The notes: generated by a model from the sequence alone, not told the origin. Counted from the first letter of the stretch, positions 1 to 7,436 are shown. The stretch is 11,242 nt of DNA from Bacteroidota bacterium (GCA_025355705.1 JANXZD010000373.1:1-11242), one strand, 5' to 3'. Made by a program: numbers and translations.

Positions 1-510
1 ACATACGACCAAGTGAAACAATTGTTCGAAATAGGTGTGTATCGCGTTGTTCTTGGAACTGCCGCAATTGATGATCCGGAACTTGTAACGCGTTGTGTGA
101 AAGAATTTGGTGCTCGGAAAATTGTTGTCGGCATCGATGCAAAAAATGGTGTTGTGATGACAAAAGGGTGGAAAGAGAATACAGGAATTGAAGCAGTTTC
201 ATTAGCACTTAACATGAAAGCCATTGGTGTTTGCCGGGTTGTATACACCGATATTTCCCGTGACGGAATGCTCACGGGACCAAATTTTGAAGCAATTCAA
301 ATTATGGCAGAAAAAACAGGCTTACGAATAACGGCGTCCGGCGGTGTCTCTGGATATCAAGACTTGATCAAGCTTCAAGAATTGGAAAAATTTGGTGTTG
401 ATTCTGTTATTGTAGGCAAAGCTCTCTACGAGAATAGATTTTCTTGTCAGGCGTTATGGAGAGAGAACGAAAAAGAATTGGATGATCTAGGACCGACGAG
501 AAGAATATAG
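1..510 (+). CDS. hisA: HisA, phosphoribosylformimino-AICAR-phosphate isomerase (3' part, 5' end outside window)
   Basis: Isomerises ProFAR to PRFAR in histidine biosynthesis, a cytoplasmic (beta/alpha)8 barrel. The frame is open from base 1 (TYDQVKQLFEIG...), so the gene enters from the left; the GTG at 13 is an internal Val, not a start. The visible 169 residues correspond to about the last two thirds of a usual ~240-residue HisA. Visible signatures are RVVLGTAAIDDPELV (phosphate/beta4 region), GIDAKNG with the second catalytic Asp at visible residue 46, YTDISRDGMLTGPN with the Thr-Asp pair on beta6, ITASGGVS and SVIVGKALYE (phosphate-binding loops), and a C-terminus ending DDLGPTRRI. The first catalytic Asp lies outside the window. 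HisF is the sister family, but the isomerase-specific GKALYE and DGMLTGPN motifs favour HisA. hisF follows after 1 nt, so the two are translated from one message. Confidence 0.95.
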   Translation, partial: TYDQVKQLFEIGVYRVVLGTAAIDDPELVTRCVKEFGARKIVVGIDAKNGVVMTKGWKENTGIEAVSLALNMKAIGVCRVVYTDISRDGMLTGPNFEAIQIMAEKTGLRITASGGVSGYQDLIKLQELEKFGVDSVIVGKALYENRFSCQALWRENEKELDDLGPTRRI

Positions 511-511
511 A

Positions 512-1270
512 ATGCTTGCAAAGCGAATTATCCCTTGTTTAGATGTAGATAAAGGCAGAGTTGTGAAAGGAACCAACTTCCTTGAATTGGTCGATGCCGG
601 TGATCCGATTGAACAGGCAAAATTTTACGATAAAGAAGGTGCGGACGAACTGATTTTTCTTGATATCACTGCATCATCAGATAATCGTTCTACAATGATC
701 GATGTCGTTCGAAGAACTGCGGAAGAAGTTTCTATTCCGTTTACCATTGGGGGCGGTATTCGTACAACTGATGATATGCGCGAAATGCTGAGAAGTGGAG
801 CTGATAAGGTAAGTATCAATACTTCAGCGGTGAAAAATCCGCGAATTATCAATGACGGCGCAGAAAGTTTTGGTGCTCAATGCATTGTAGTTGCGATCGA
901 CGCGAAAAATGTGGCTAAGGAGAAATGGAAGGTATTTATTCACGGGGGAAGAGCGGAAACCGATTTGGACGTAATTGAGTGGGCACAAGAATGTGAACAG
1001 CGTGGTGCGGGTGAAATTCTACTCACAAGTATGGATCGTGACGGAACAAAAGATGGTTACGATATTGAACTGCTGAAAAAAGTTACAAGTGCTGTAAGAA
1101 TTCCGGTGATAGCGAGCGGTGGAGCGGGAACAATTGAACATCTTTATGATGCTTTTAAGGGTGCAGATGTTGATGCTGTTCTTGCAGCATCAATATTCCA
1201 TTTCCGGCAATTTACGATCAAACAAGCAAAAGATTTTTTACGATCAAAAAACATTTTAGTGAGAGTATAA
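512..1270 (+). CDS. hisF: HisF, imidazole glycerol phosphate synthase cyclase subunit
   Basis: Converts PRFAR plus ammonia (delivered by the HisH glutaminase) to imidazole glycerol phosphate and AICAR. It is 252 residues, the normal length, and starts MLAKRIIPCLDVD. Both catalytic aspartates are at their textbook positions, D11 (IIPCLD) and D130 (VVAID). Other marks are TIGGGIR (78-84), DKVSINTSAV (98-107), LLTSMDRDGTKDGYD (170-184), the phosphate loop ASGGAG (201-206) and LAASIFHF (224-231). The gene begins 1 nt after the hisA stop, with the purine-rich GACGAGAAGAA at the hisA end as a plausible ribosome binding site. hisH is not in the window and probably lies upstream of hisA. Nothing in the sequence suggests damage. 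Confidence 0.98.
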   Translation: MLAKRIIPCLDVDKGRVVKGTNFLELVDAGDPIEQAKFYDKEGADELIFLDITASSDNRSTMIDVVRRTAEEVSIPFTIGGGIRTTDDMREMLRSGADKVSINTSAVKNPRIINDGAESFGAQCIVVAIDAKNVAKEKWKVFIHGGRAETDLDVIEWAQECEQRGAGEILLTSMDRDGTKDGYDIELLKKVTSAVRIPVIASGGAGTIEHLYDAFKGADVDAVLAASIFHFRQFTIKQAKDFLRSKNILVRV

Positions 1271-1272
1271 TC

Positions 1273-1305
1273 AGTTGACCGTCACCTTTAAGATGACAGT
1301 CAACT
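1273..1305. promoter_or_regulatory. Strong hairpin in the hisF-hisI spacer, immediately upstream of the hisI start
   Basis: Bases 1273-1286 pair with 1292-1305 around a 5-nt loop (TTTAA); 12 of 14 positions are Watson-Crick and two are C-A mismatches when read as plus-strand RNA. Read from the minus strand the same two positions become G-U wobbles, so the minus-strand RNA would be fully paired. No T-run follows on either strand (an A-run follows on plus), so it is not a standard intrinsic terminator. It ends 12 nt before the hisI ATG, so it could modulate hisI translation, protect the hisAF message, or be a dispersed palindromic repeat. The function is inference. Confidence 0.6.
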
Positions 1306-1317
1306 TAGAAAAAAAAG

Positions 1318-1707
1318 ATGAAACTTCTAGACGATGTAAAATATGATGCGAACGGACTGATCCCAGCAATTGCGCAGGATGACGTGACTGGTGATATTTT
1401 GATGATGGCATGGATGAATCGTGAAAGTTTGGAAGAAACGGTGAAGACGAATCGAGCAGTTTATTTCAGTCGTTCGCGCGGAAAGTTATGGCGCAAAGGT
1501 GAAGAATCCGGAAATATTCAAGAAGTAAGATCCTTACACATAGATTGTGATGCCGATGTGATCCTTCTTCGAGTGCATCAAATCGGCAGTGCTGCGTGCC
1601 ATACAGGACATCGCACGTGTTTCTTTCGAGAAATGACTGATGGGGGAAATGATTACAAAGAAAAGAACGATATCATATTCGATCCAAAGGAAGTATATAA
1701 AAAATGA
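1318..1707 (+). CDS. hisI: HisI, phosphoribosyl-AMP cyclohydrolase (monofunctional)
   Basis: Opens the adenine ring of phosphoribosyl-AMP to give ProFAR, the substrate of HisA. It has 129 residues, which is the cyclohydrolase domain only; there is no HisE pyrophosphohydrolase domain after it, so HisE must be encoded elsewhere. Family signatures are MMAWMNRESLEET (29-41), VYFSRSRGKLWRKGEESG (48-65), the metal-binding DCDAD (76-80), and the zinc cysteines at C77, C94 and C101 in AACHTGHRTC. All expected ligands are present. The start ATG follows an A/G-rich stretch (AGAAAAAAAAG) and a hairpin. The stop overlaps the next gene's start (ATGA at 1704-1707), which implies translational coupling. Confidence 0.97.
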   Translation: MKLLDDVKYDANGLIPAIAQDDVTGDILMMAWMNRESLEETVKTNRAVYFSRSRGKLWRKGEESGNIQEVRSLHIDCDADVILLRVHQIGSAACHTGHRTCFFREMTDGGNDYKEKNDIIFDPKEVYKK

Positions 1708-2609
1708 AAATTACTGTCATTGGACATTTTTGCCTCGATGTTTTTCATCGGTTGGATGGATCGGAAGAAAAGATATTTGGAGGGATTTATCATTCTCTTG
1801 CCGCACTCGCAAATCTTGCATCGGATCGAGATACGATTTTTCCGGTATTTGGTGTCGGTGAAACGGAAATCAAAGAAGTAAGCAGCACACTTGCTCAATA
1901 TAAGAATATTGATGTCAGCGGGATCTTTGAATTTCCAGGAGAATCTAATTGTGTTCATTATTTCGATGATAATCCAAATGAGTGCTCGGTGAATATTGCA
2001 AAACCAATCCCGTTCGCCCATATCAAAAAATTTCTTAATGTTGATGGTATTTACATCAATATGCTTTCTGGAAGAGATATTACCGTAGATACAATCGATG
2101 AGATCCGCCTTGAAGTTCGCGGAAAAAAAACACCGATCCATCTCGATATGCATTGTTTGACGCTTGCCGTGAATGTCGATGGGACTCGGGTCCGTACCCC
2201 GATGGCAGATTGGCGGAGATGGTGTTTTATGACGGATAGTGTTCAGATGAATGAGCAAGAGGCTGTGGGAATTTCCGTTGAACATTTTAATGATGAACTA
2301 CTGGCGAAACAGATGATCCCTCTTATGGTGAAGGCATTCATTATTACCCGTGCAGAAAAAGGTGCCACACTGTTTCAAGAAGAACACAAACAGTTATTGA
2401 AAACGGATATTGCAAACGAAACAAATCCACACCCTGTCTCAACAATTGGTTCAGGAGATATTTTCGGTGTCTCATTGTTGTATGCCTATTTGAAGAAGAA
2501 AAATTATTTTGAAGCAACCACGTTTGCTCAAAAGTGTTCGGAATACAGCGTAAAATTTACTTTGTCAGAAAAGCATGCGCAGTTGAAAGCAATGAGAGAG
2601 TTATTATGA
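1704..2609 (+). CDS. PfkB/ribokinase-family carbohydrate kinase, substrate unknown
   Basis: A 301-residue cytoplasmic kinase of the ribokinase fold, predicted to phosphorylate a sugar or nucleoside hydroxyl with ATP. The C-terminal PfkB signature is clear: STIGSGDIFGVSLL (246-259), with the catalytic-base Asp at D252 and the GSG anion hole. Also seen are QMNEQEAVGI (181-190), the usual 'N..E' metal-site strand, and AFIITRAEKGATLF (211-224). The N-terminal substrate region is atypical: FGGIYHSLAALANLA (25-39) takes the place of the common GG..N.A pattern, so the substrate cannot be assigned from motifs. The Asp that usually begins the D.TGAGD motif is Ser246. It overlaps hisI by 4 nt and the next reductase gene by 4 nt. 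Family assignment is firm; function is not known. Confidence 0.88.
   Translation: MKITVIGHFCLDVFHRLDGSEEKIFGGIYHSLAALANLASDRDTIFPVFGVGETEIKEVSSTLAQYKNIDVSGIFEFPGESNCVHYFDDNPNECSVNIAKPIPFAHIKKFLNVDGIYINMLSGRDITVDTIDEIRLEVRGKKTPIHLDMHCLTLAVNVDGTRVRTPMADWRRWCFMTDSVQMNEQEAVGISVEHFNDELLAKQMIPLMVKAFIITRAEKGATLFQEEHKQLLKTDIANETNPHPVSTIGSGDIFGVSLLYAYLKKKNYFEATTFAQKCSEYSVKFTLSEKHAQLKAMRELL
2595..2600 (+). promoter_or_regulatory. Ribosome binding site that fixes the start of the RmlD-like gene
   Basis: GAGAG lies 5 nt upstream of the ATG at 2606. The reading frame stays open back to an ATG at 2534, but the extra 24 residues lie inside the kinase gene and precede the conserved beta1-Rossmann start (MKRVLVCGSNG). 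The ATG at 2606 overlaps the kinase stop as ATGA, as at the upstream junction. Confidence 0.6.
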
Positions 2610-3517
2610 AACGTGTGCTGGTGTGCGGAAGCAACGGCTTGCTTGGGCAACGGTTGGCTTTTATCTTGGACGGTGAATCAGAGTATGAGGTATTGCACAC
2701 ATCGCACCATCGTTCATTTGTAAACAAACAGGAATTGGTTGATTATACCCAACTTGATATTTCTAATCGCGGTGATGTCAAGAGTCTTATTTCAAGTTTC
2801 CGACCTGACATTGTCTTAAATGCAGCAGCAATGACCAATGTCGATCTTTGCGAACGTGAACGTGAGCAGGCGTGGAAAATGAATGTTACCGGTGTTGAAC
2901 ATCTTGTGGAAGTATGCAGAAGGATCAATGCTAAACTCATTCATGTTTCGACGGATTATGTATTCGATGGAAAGTTCGGAAATTATGCGGAAGGAGATCG
3001 AGCCAATCCAGTGAACTATTATGGTAAGACGAAACTTGCCGGAGAGAATGTTATTATTTCAAGCGGAATAGATCACGCGATCCTTCGAACAATTCTTGTG
3101 TATGGAATTGGCATTAATGTAAAGAACAATTTTGCATTGTGGGTCATTAATAATTTGAATGAAGGTATACAAATTCAGTGCGTTGATGATCAGATCAGTA
3201 ATCCTACGCACGTTCATGATCTTGCGATGGCAATGAAGAATATAATGGAAAGCGATGTTAACGGTATGTTCCATATCTCCGGTCCGGAAACAATCAGCCG
3301 ATATGACTTTGCAATTCGTGCAGCAGATATTTTTGGTTATGACAAATCTCTTATTCTAAAAATAAAAACACCAGATCTTAGACAAAGAGCGACTCGTCCA
3401 ATGAATACATCCTTCAACATTAATAAAGCCAAAACTCAACTTCACTATACCCCTATGACAATAACGCAGGGATTGATAATGATGCAGCACGACCTCACAG
3501 GAATCCATTTGAATTGA
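2606..3517 (+). CDS. RmlD-like NAD(P)-dependent sugar-nucleotide reductase (dTDP-4-dehydrorhamnose reductase family)
   Basis: A 303-residue extended short-chain dehydrogenase. The N-terminal Rossmann motif is GSNGLLG (8-14), followed by LDISNRGDV (50-58), LNAAAMTNVDLCE (71-83), and the catalytic region VSTDYVFDGKFGNY (114-127) with the Y139-xxx-K143 pair in YYGKTKLAGE. VHDLAMAMKNIM (203-214) and MFHISGPETISRYDFA (221-236) are typical of the RmlD subfamily. The best-known reaction is reduction of dTDP-4-dehydro-rhamnose to dTDP-rhamnose for envelope glycans. However, no rmlA, rmlB or rmlC is near, so the true substrate could differ; other RmlD-fold proteins act in other sugar routes or as MAT2B-like regulators. 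The start is set by the ATGA overlap with the kinase gene and a GAGAG site. One nucleotide separates its stop from the next ATG. Confidence 0.87.
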   Translation: MKRVLVCGSNGLLGQRLAFILDGESEYEVLHTSHHRSFVNKQELVDYTQLDISNRGDVKSLISSFRPDIVLNAAAMTNVDLCEREREQAWKMNVTGVEHLVEVCRRINAKLIHVSTDYVFDGKFGNYAEGDRANPVNYYGKTKLAGENVIISSGIDHAILRTILVYGIGINVKNNFALWVINNLNEGIQIQCVDDQISNPTHVHDLAMAMKNIMESDVNGMFHISGPETISRYDFAIRAADIFGYDKSLILKIKTPDLRQRATRPMNTSFNINKAKTQLHYTPMTITQGLIMMQHDLTGIHLN

Positions 3518-3518
3518 T

Positions 3519-4319
3519 ATGAAAAACATTTTCCTCCTTCCAGGTATTCTCACGGTTGCATTATACCTTGGTTCTTGCTCGTCTTCACAAAAGACAACCG
3601 ATCTTGCTGATTCATTAAAGACATCGCCTAATAAAATAATGAGTCAGTTCAAAATGCTTTCCATAAATGTGCACCACGGATTGAAAGATAAGAGCGATGT
3701 AAAACAATTTGCTGATTGGATAAAGTCGACCGGAGCTGAAGTAGTAGCAGTGCAGCAGGTCGAACGGGCAACCGAATCAAAGCCGGGATTTGATGCATAC
3801 AGTGAATTGTTGAAGCGATTAGATATGCGTGGAACATTTGCGAAAGCGCGTTATTTCCAAGGATGGGATTCGGGCAACTCATTATTCTGTATGTACCCTC
3901 TTCTGCAATCCAATGGTTTTACACTGCCGACCGGAAAAGGAAAGGTAAGACGGTCAATGTCTTTTGGTGTGTTTGAAATGGGGCTAGGTTCACTGGCATT
4001 TGGATCCGCCGATCTGGATGAAGAAGAACTTGCTGAGCGTGTAAAACAAGTGTATGAGATATTATCGATACAAAAAACGATGAAGGAATTTCCTATGATC
4101 ATCGGCTGTAACATCGGTGAATCACCAAAAGGGAAAGCTGCGGCGAAGATGGCGGAAAATTATTCTTGTGCAAACAATGCCAATGAACAAACCGTAGGTT
4201 TGGATCAACATATCTATATCCCTTCAAATGGAAAAATGAAAGTCATTCTTTCTGAAAAAAAGCAATTTGACGAACTTAATGTAACCGGAATTCTTGTTAC
4301 TCTTGAAGTAACACAATAA
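3519..4319 (+). CDS. Predicted lipoprotein with a degenerate endonuclease/exonuclease/phosphatase (EEP) domain
   Basis: It has 266 residues. A short signal peptide ends in a lipobox LGSC with the lipidated cysteine at C20, so it is probably membrane-anchored on the periplasmic side. Residues ~44-264 follow the EEP order: MLSINVHHG (46-54, with the conserved Asn50), VVAVQQVE (75-82), GNSLFCMYPL (119-128), RRSMSFGVFEMG (144-155), FGSADLDEEELAERVKQ (161-177), MIIGCNIGESPKG (193-205) and GLDQHIYIP (227-235). In active members these blocks read QEVD, THLD, GDFN and DHI. Here the metal-binding Glu is Gln80, the THLD His is Asp165, the GDFN Asp and Asn are Cys197 and Ile199, and the Asp before the final His appears to be Gln230. 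It is therefore probably a non-catalytic relative. The motif alignment was made by eye. It is coupled to the reductase gene upstream by a 1-nt gap. Confidence 0.75.
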   Translation: MKNIFLLPGILTVALYLGSCSSSQKTTDLADSLKTSPNKIMSQFKMLSINVHHGLKDKSDVKQFADWIKSTGAEVVAVQQVERATESKPGFDAYSELLKRLDMRGTFAKARYFQGWDSGNSLFCMYPLLQSNGFTLPTGKGKVRRSMSFGVFEMGLGSLAFGSADLDEEELAERVKQVYEILSIQKTMKEFPMIIGCNIGESPKGKAAAKMAENYSCANNANEQTVGLDQHIYIPSNGKMKVILSEKKQFDELNVTGILVTLEVTQ

Positions 4320-4327
4320 AGACTCAC

Positions 4328-4333
4328 AAAGGA
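4328..4333 (+). promoter_or_regulatory. Ribosome binding site of serS
   Basis: AAAGGA ends 5 nt before the serS ATG at 4339, within the 19-nt gap after the lipoprotein gene. The spacing and the conserved MLDIKIIR start agree. Confidence 0.5.
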
Positions 4334-4338
4334 AAAAT

Positions 4339-5604
4339 ATGCTCGACATAAAAATTATTCGTGAACAGACTGAACGTGTAAAGAATGGTATTAAAGCGAA
4401 AAATGCAGACGATAATATCGATACAATTCTTGCTCTTGATAATCAGCGTCGAGTATTGATCGGTGAAGGGGAAGCATTAAAAGCGAAGCGGAACGAAGTA
4501 TCAACGAAAGTCGGTCAGATGAAAAAGTCCGGCGAAGATGCTTCCGGTGTGATCGAAGAAATGAATTCGGTGAAGTCTCGAATTCAACAGATCGATGAAG
4601 AGTTGAAAAATGTTGAGGAGAAACTTGAAGAATTACTTCTCACTGTTCCAAATATCCCGCATTCCTCTGTTCCGCCAGGCAGAACACCGGACGATAATCA
4701 AACTGTCTCTGAATGGGGAGAGAAACCCAAAAAAGATTTCGAATTAAAACCCCACTGGGAAATAACAAATAAACTTGGAATCATTGATTTTGATCGCGGT
4801 TCAAAAGTTGCGGGCGCAGGATTTCCATTCTATGTTGGCAAAGCGGCAATATTACAGCGTGCATTAATTAATTTTTTTTTGGACCAAGCGGGTGAACACG
4901 GGTATACGGAACTTCAGGCACCAATTGTTGTCAATAAAGATAGTGCCCGCGGTACTGGTCAAATCCCTGATAAAGAAGATATGATGTATGTTGCTACGAG
5001 GGATGAACTGTACATGATTCCGACTGCAGAAGTTCCTGTTACAAATTTTCACCGCAAAGAAACATTTGAAGAAAAGGATCTTCCAGTCAAATATGCAGGA
5101 TATACTCCATGCTTTCGTCGTGAGGCGGGTTCATATGGGAAAGATGTTCGCGGATTGAATCGTCTTCATCAATTTGATAAAGTGGAGCTAGTGAAATTTG
5201 TTCACCCGTCAACGTCGTATGATGAACTCGAATCGTTGCGAGGTGATGCGGAACGATTGCTTCAACTTCTTGGTTTACCATATCGCGTATTGTTGATGTG
5301 CGCTGGCGATATGGGTTTTACTCAGACAAAAAAATATGATCTTGAAGTGTGGGCAGCAGGACAGCAAAAATGGCTTGAGGTATCGTCCTGCAGTAATTTT
5401 GAGACATTCCAGGCTCGCAGAATGAACATCAAATTCAAATCTCGCGAAACCGGAAAACAAGAGTTTGTTCATACAATCAATGGATCAGGCCTTGCTCTAC
5501 CGAGAATCGTTGCTGCGATCATTGAAAACAATCAGACCCCTGAAGGGAAAGTAATTGTACCGAAAGTGTTGCAGCAATACACGAAATTTTCTGTGATTGA
5601 ATGA
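4339..5604 (+). CDS. serS: SerS, seryl-tRNA synthetase
   Basis: A class II aminoacyl-tRNA synthetase that charges tRNA-Ser (and initiates selenocysteine charging where that exists). Its 421 residues match the family. Residues 1-~110 form the long antiparallel coiled-coil arm that grips the tRNA variable arm; it begins MLDIKIIREQTERV and is rich in Lys and Glu. The catalytic core contains IPTAEVPVTN (serine and ATP site), motif 2 at YTPCFRREAGSYGKD (255-269, ATP-binding Arg260), LNRLHQFDKVELV, and motif 3 at NGSGLALPR (381-389, with Arg389). A run of nine T (4872-4880) is read through in frame as NFFL. The gene lies 19 nt after the lipoprotein gene and may be read from the same message. A 9-bp hairpin follows in the 3' spacer. 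Confidence 0.99.
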   Translation: MLDIKIIREQTERVKNGIKAKNADDNIDTILALDNQRRVLIGEGEALKAKRNEVSTKVGQMKKSGEDASGVIEEMNSVKSRIQQIDEELKNVEEKLEELLLTVPNIPHSSVPPGRTPDDNQTVSEWGEKPKKDFELKPHWEITNKLGIIDFDRGSKVAGAGFPFYVGKAAILQRALINFFLDQAGEHGYTELQAPIVVNKDSARGTGQIPDKEDMMYVATRDELYMIPTAEVPVTNFHRKETFEEKDLPVKYAGYTPCFRREAGSYGKDVRGLNRLHQFDKVELVKFVHPSTSYDELESLRGDAERLLQLLGLPYRVLLMCAGDMGFTQTKKYDLEVWAAGQQKWLEVSSCSNFETFQARRMNIKFKSRETGKQEFVHTINGSGLALPRIVAAIIENNQTPEGKVIVPKVLQQYTKFSVIE

Positions 5605-5637
5605 ATCGATCGAATCTCAATAGTTGAAACGCACATC

Positions 5638-5659
5638 GGAACGGTCTCACGACCGTTCC
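5638..5659 (+). terminator. Hairpin downstream of serS, weak terminator or intergenic palindrome
   Basis: GGAACGGTC (5638-5646) pairs perfectly with GACCGTTCC (5651-5659) around the 4-nt loop TCAC. The following bases CAAATTTTAAAT contain only four consecutive T, so intrinsic termination would be weak. It lies 16 nt before the first ABC gene, so it may separate serS from the transporter operon or only process the transcript. GC-rich palindromes like this can also be dispersed repeats. Confidence 0.45.
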
Positions 5660-5675
5660 CAAATTTTAAATAACA

Positions 5676-7436
5676 ATGAAATCTCTTTTACGTCTTCTCC
5701 CATATTTATCGAAGTACAAAAGAACGTTGCTGTTTGGACTGCTAACTGTTATTATTAGCAATCTCTTTACAGTTGCAACGCCGTGGTTCCTTGGTGAAGC
5801 GATTGATAAATTGAAGCGGGGACTTGAGACACAATCACTTCAACACACGGACTTGTTTTGGTATGCAGCGATTGTTGTTGGCTTTGCTGTAATTGCAGGA
5901 ATCATGCTGTTTCTCACACGTCAAACGATCATTGTTGTCTCTCGAAAAATTGAATATGATCTGCGGAACGATTTTCTTTCTCATATTCAAAAGCTTCCGC
6001 TCACATATTTTCAAAATACTCCCACCGGCGATTTGATGGCGCATGCAACGAATGATATCAGTGCAGTGCGGAATGTTCTTGGTCCCGGAATTATGTATCC
6101 TGCCGATACACTAATGACGCTTTCAATGTCCTTGATATTGATGTTCGTCAAAGATTGGCAGTTGACATTGCTTGCTCTTATTCCAATGCCATTCGTTTCG
6201 TATGCAGTCTATTATTTAGGGAAAGTCATCCATGAAAAATTCAACGAACGGCAGGAACAATATTCTGTTTTAACGACAAAAGCTCAGGAAAATCTTTCAG
6301 GTGCGCGAGTTGTGAAAGCTTATGTTCGGGAAGAATATGAAATTGAACAGTTTCGTATTGCAAGTTGGGATTATTTTAAAAAAAACCTTGTCTTGGCTAA
6401 AGCACAATCAATCATGTGGCCGTTGATGTTCATCCTTGTTGGTCTTTCTCTTTTAATTACAATATACGTTGGTGGTTTAAAAGTGATCAATGGAGAAATG
6501 ACAATAGGAACATTGACCGCATTTATGACATACCTTTCACTGCTGATATGGCCGATGATCGCTTTCGGTTGGGTGACCAATATGTGGCAGCAGGGAGCGG
6601 CTTCAATGAAACGTCTTGTAAAAATCTTCGATACAGTTCCTGCAATTCGTAATACGGAAAAAACAGACCATTCTATCCAATCCGTTGAAGGTGAGATTGA
6701 ATTTCGAAATGTGACGTTCACCCACGAAAGCGCGCAAACATCGACATTAAAAAATATTGATCTGAAGATTCCAAAAAGTTCCACTCTGGCAATCGTCGGC
6801 TATACTGGTGCAGGAAAAAGTTCGCTTGTTAATCTTATACCACGACTCTATGATGTTTCTGAAGGCGCTATTTTGATTGATGGTGAGGATATCAAAAAAA
6901 TACCTGTTGAAGTTTTACGGAAAAGTATCGGGTACGTTCCTCAAGAGACATTTTTATTCTCGGATTCAATTGCGGAAAATATTCGATACGGTGATGATGA
7001 CGCTGTTCACGAAATGATGCACGAAGCGGCGGAAGTTTCCCAGATTGCAAATGATGTCATTGATTTCCCGAAACAATATGAGACTATGCTAGGAGAACGC
7101 GGGATCACGCTTTCTGGCGGACAAAAACAACGGACAAGCATCGCTCGTGCAATATTACGAAAACCAAAGATATTGATCCTTGATGATGCGCTATCAGCAG
7201 TTGATACATACACAGAAGAAAAAATCCTCCAACGATTGAGAACGATGATGAGCGGGCGAACCAGTATTATCATCGCTCATCGTATCTCTACCGTTAAACA
7301 TGCAGATAATATTATTGTGTTGGATGGAGGAAGAATTACTGAACAGGGTAATCATGATGAATTGATTGCAAAGGACGGGATCTATGCGGGACTGTATCGG
7401 AAACAATTATTGGAAAAAGAACTGGAAAGTCTATGA
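5676..7436 (+). CDS. ABC exporter half-transporter with degenerate Walker B (TM287-like subunit)
   Basis: A 586-residue ABC type IV exporter half: an N-terminal membrane domain with about six helices (hydrophobic stretches near 18-43, 58-85, 140-185 as a pair, 244-270 and 275-300) and a C-terminal ATPase. ATPase motifs are Walker A GYTGAGKS (375-382), Q-loop YVPQETFLFSDSIAENI, signature LSGGQ (479-483), Walker B ILILDD ending at D503-D504, D-loop SAVD, and H-loop His535. The residue after Walker B, normally the catalytic Glu, is Asp504, so this subunit's own ATP site should be slow or inactive. Its LSGGQ is intact and would complete the partner's site. It overlaps the next ABC gene by 4 nt (ATGA). 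The closest functional analogues are multidrug or lipid exporters of the TM287/288, LmrCD and BmrCD kind; the substrate is unknown. No clear Shine-Dalgarno is visible. Confidence 0.93.
   Translation: MKSLLRLLPYLSKYKRTLLFGLLTVIISNLFTVATPWFLGEAIDKLKRGLETQSLQHTDLFWYAAIVVGFAVIAGIMLFLTRQTIIVVSRKIEYDLRNDFLSHIQKLPLTYFQNTPTGDLMAHATNDISAVRNVLGPGIMYPADTLMTLSMSLILMFVKDWQLTLLALIPMPFVSYAVYYLGKVIHEKFNERQEQYSVLTTKAQENLSGARVVKAYVREEYEIEQFRIASWDYFKKNLVLAKAQSIMWPLMFILVGLSLLITIYVGGLKVINGEMTIGTLTAFMTYLSLLIWPMIAFGWVTNMWQQGAASMKRLVKIFDTVPAIRNTEKTDHSIQSVEGEIEFRNVTFTHESAQTSTLKNIDLKIPKSSTLAIVGYTGAGKSSLVNLIPRLYDVSEGAILIDGEDIKKIPVEVLRKSIGYVPQETFLFSDSIAENIRYGDDDAVHEMMHEAAEVSQIANDVIDFPKQYETMLGERGITLSGGQKQRTSIARAILRKPKILILDDALSAVDTYTEEKILQRLRTMMSGRTSIIIAHRISTVKHADNIIVLDGGRITEQGNHDELIAKDGIYAGLYRKQLLEKELESL

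Noticed and set aside
13..510. Complete small gene starting at the GTG at 13
   Set aside because: The frame is open upstream to base 1 with HisA-like residues (TYDQ), so the GTG is an internal Val codon of truncated hisA.
1273..1317. Intrinsic terminator between hisF and hisI
   Set aside because: No T-tract follows the stem on the plus strand; an A-run follows instead, and hisI continues the same pathway.
1653..2285. 210-residue minus-strand reading frame opposite hisI and the kinase gene
   Set aside because: It has no recognisable domain, is rich in Ile, Ser, His and Cys as expected from an antisense frame, and fully overlaps two well-supported genes.
2534..2605. Upstream start for the RmlD-like gene, adding 24 residues
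   Set aside because: The added residues lie within the kinase gene, precede the conserved Rossmann start and have no ribosome binding site; the ATG at 2606 has GAGAG and the ATGA overlap.
5605..5637. Small gene or RNA in the serS-ABC spacer
   Set aside because: Too short, with no start and ribosome binding site pair and no structure apart from the following hairpin.
6371..6784. 137-residue minus-strand reading frame opposite the first ABC gene
   Set aside because: It is antisense to a conserved membrane/ATPase junction with intact motifs; no start signal and no family resemblance.
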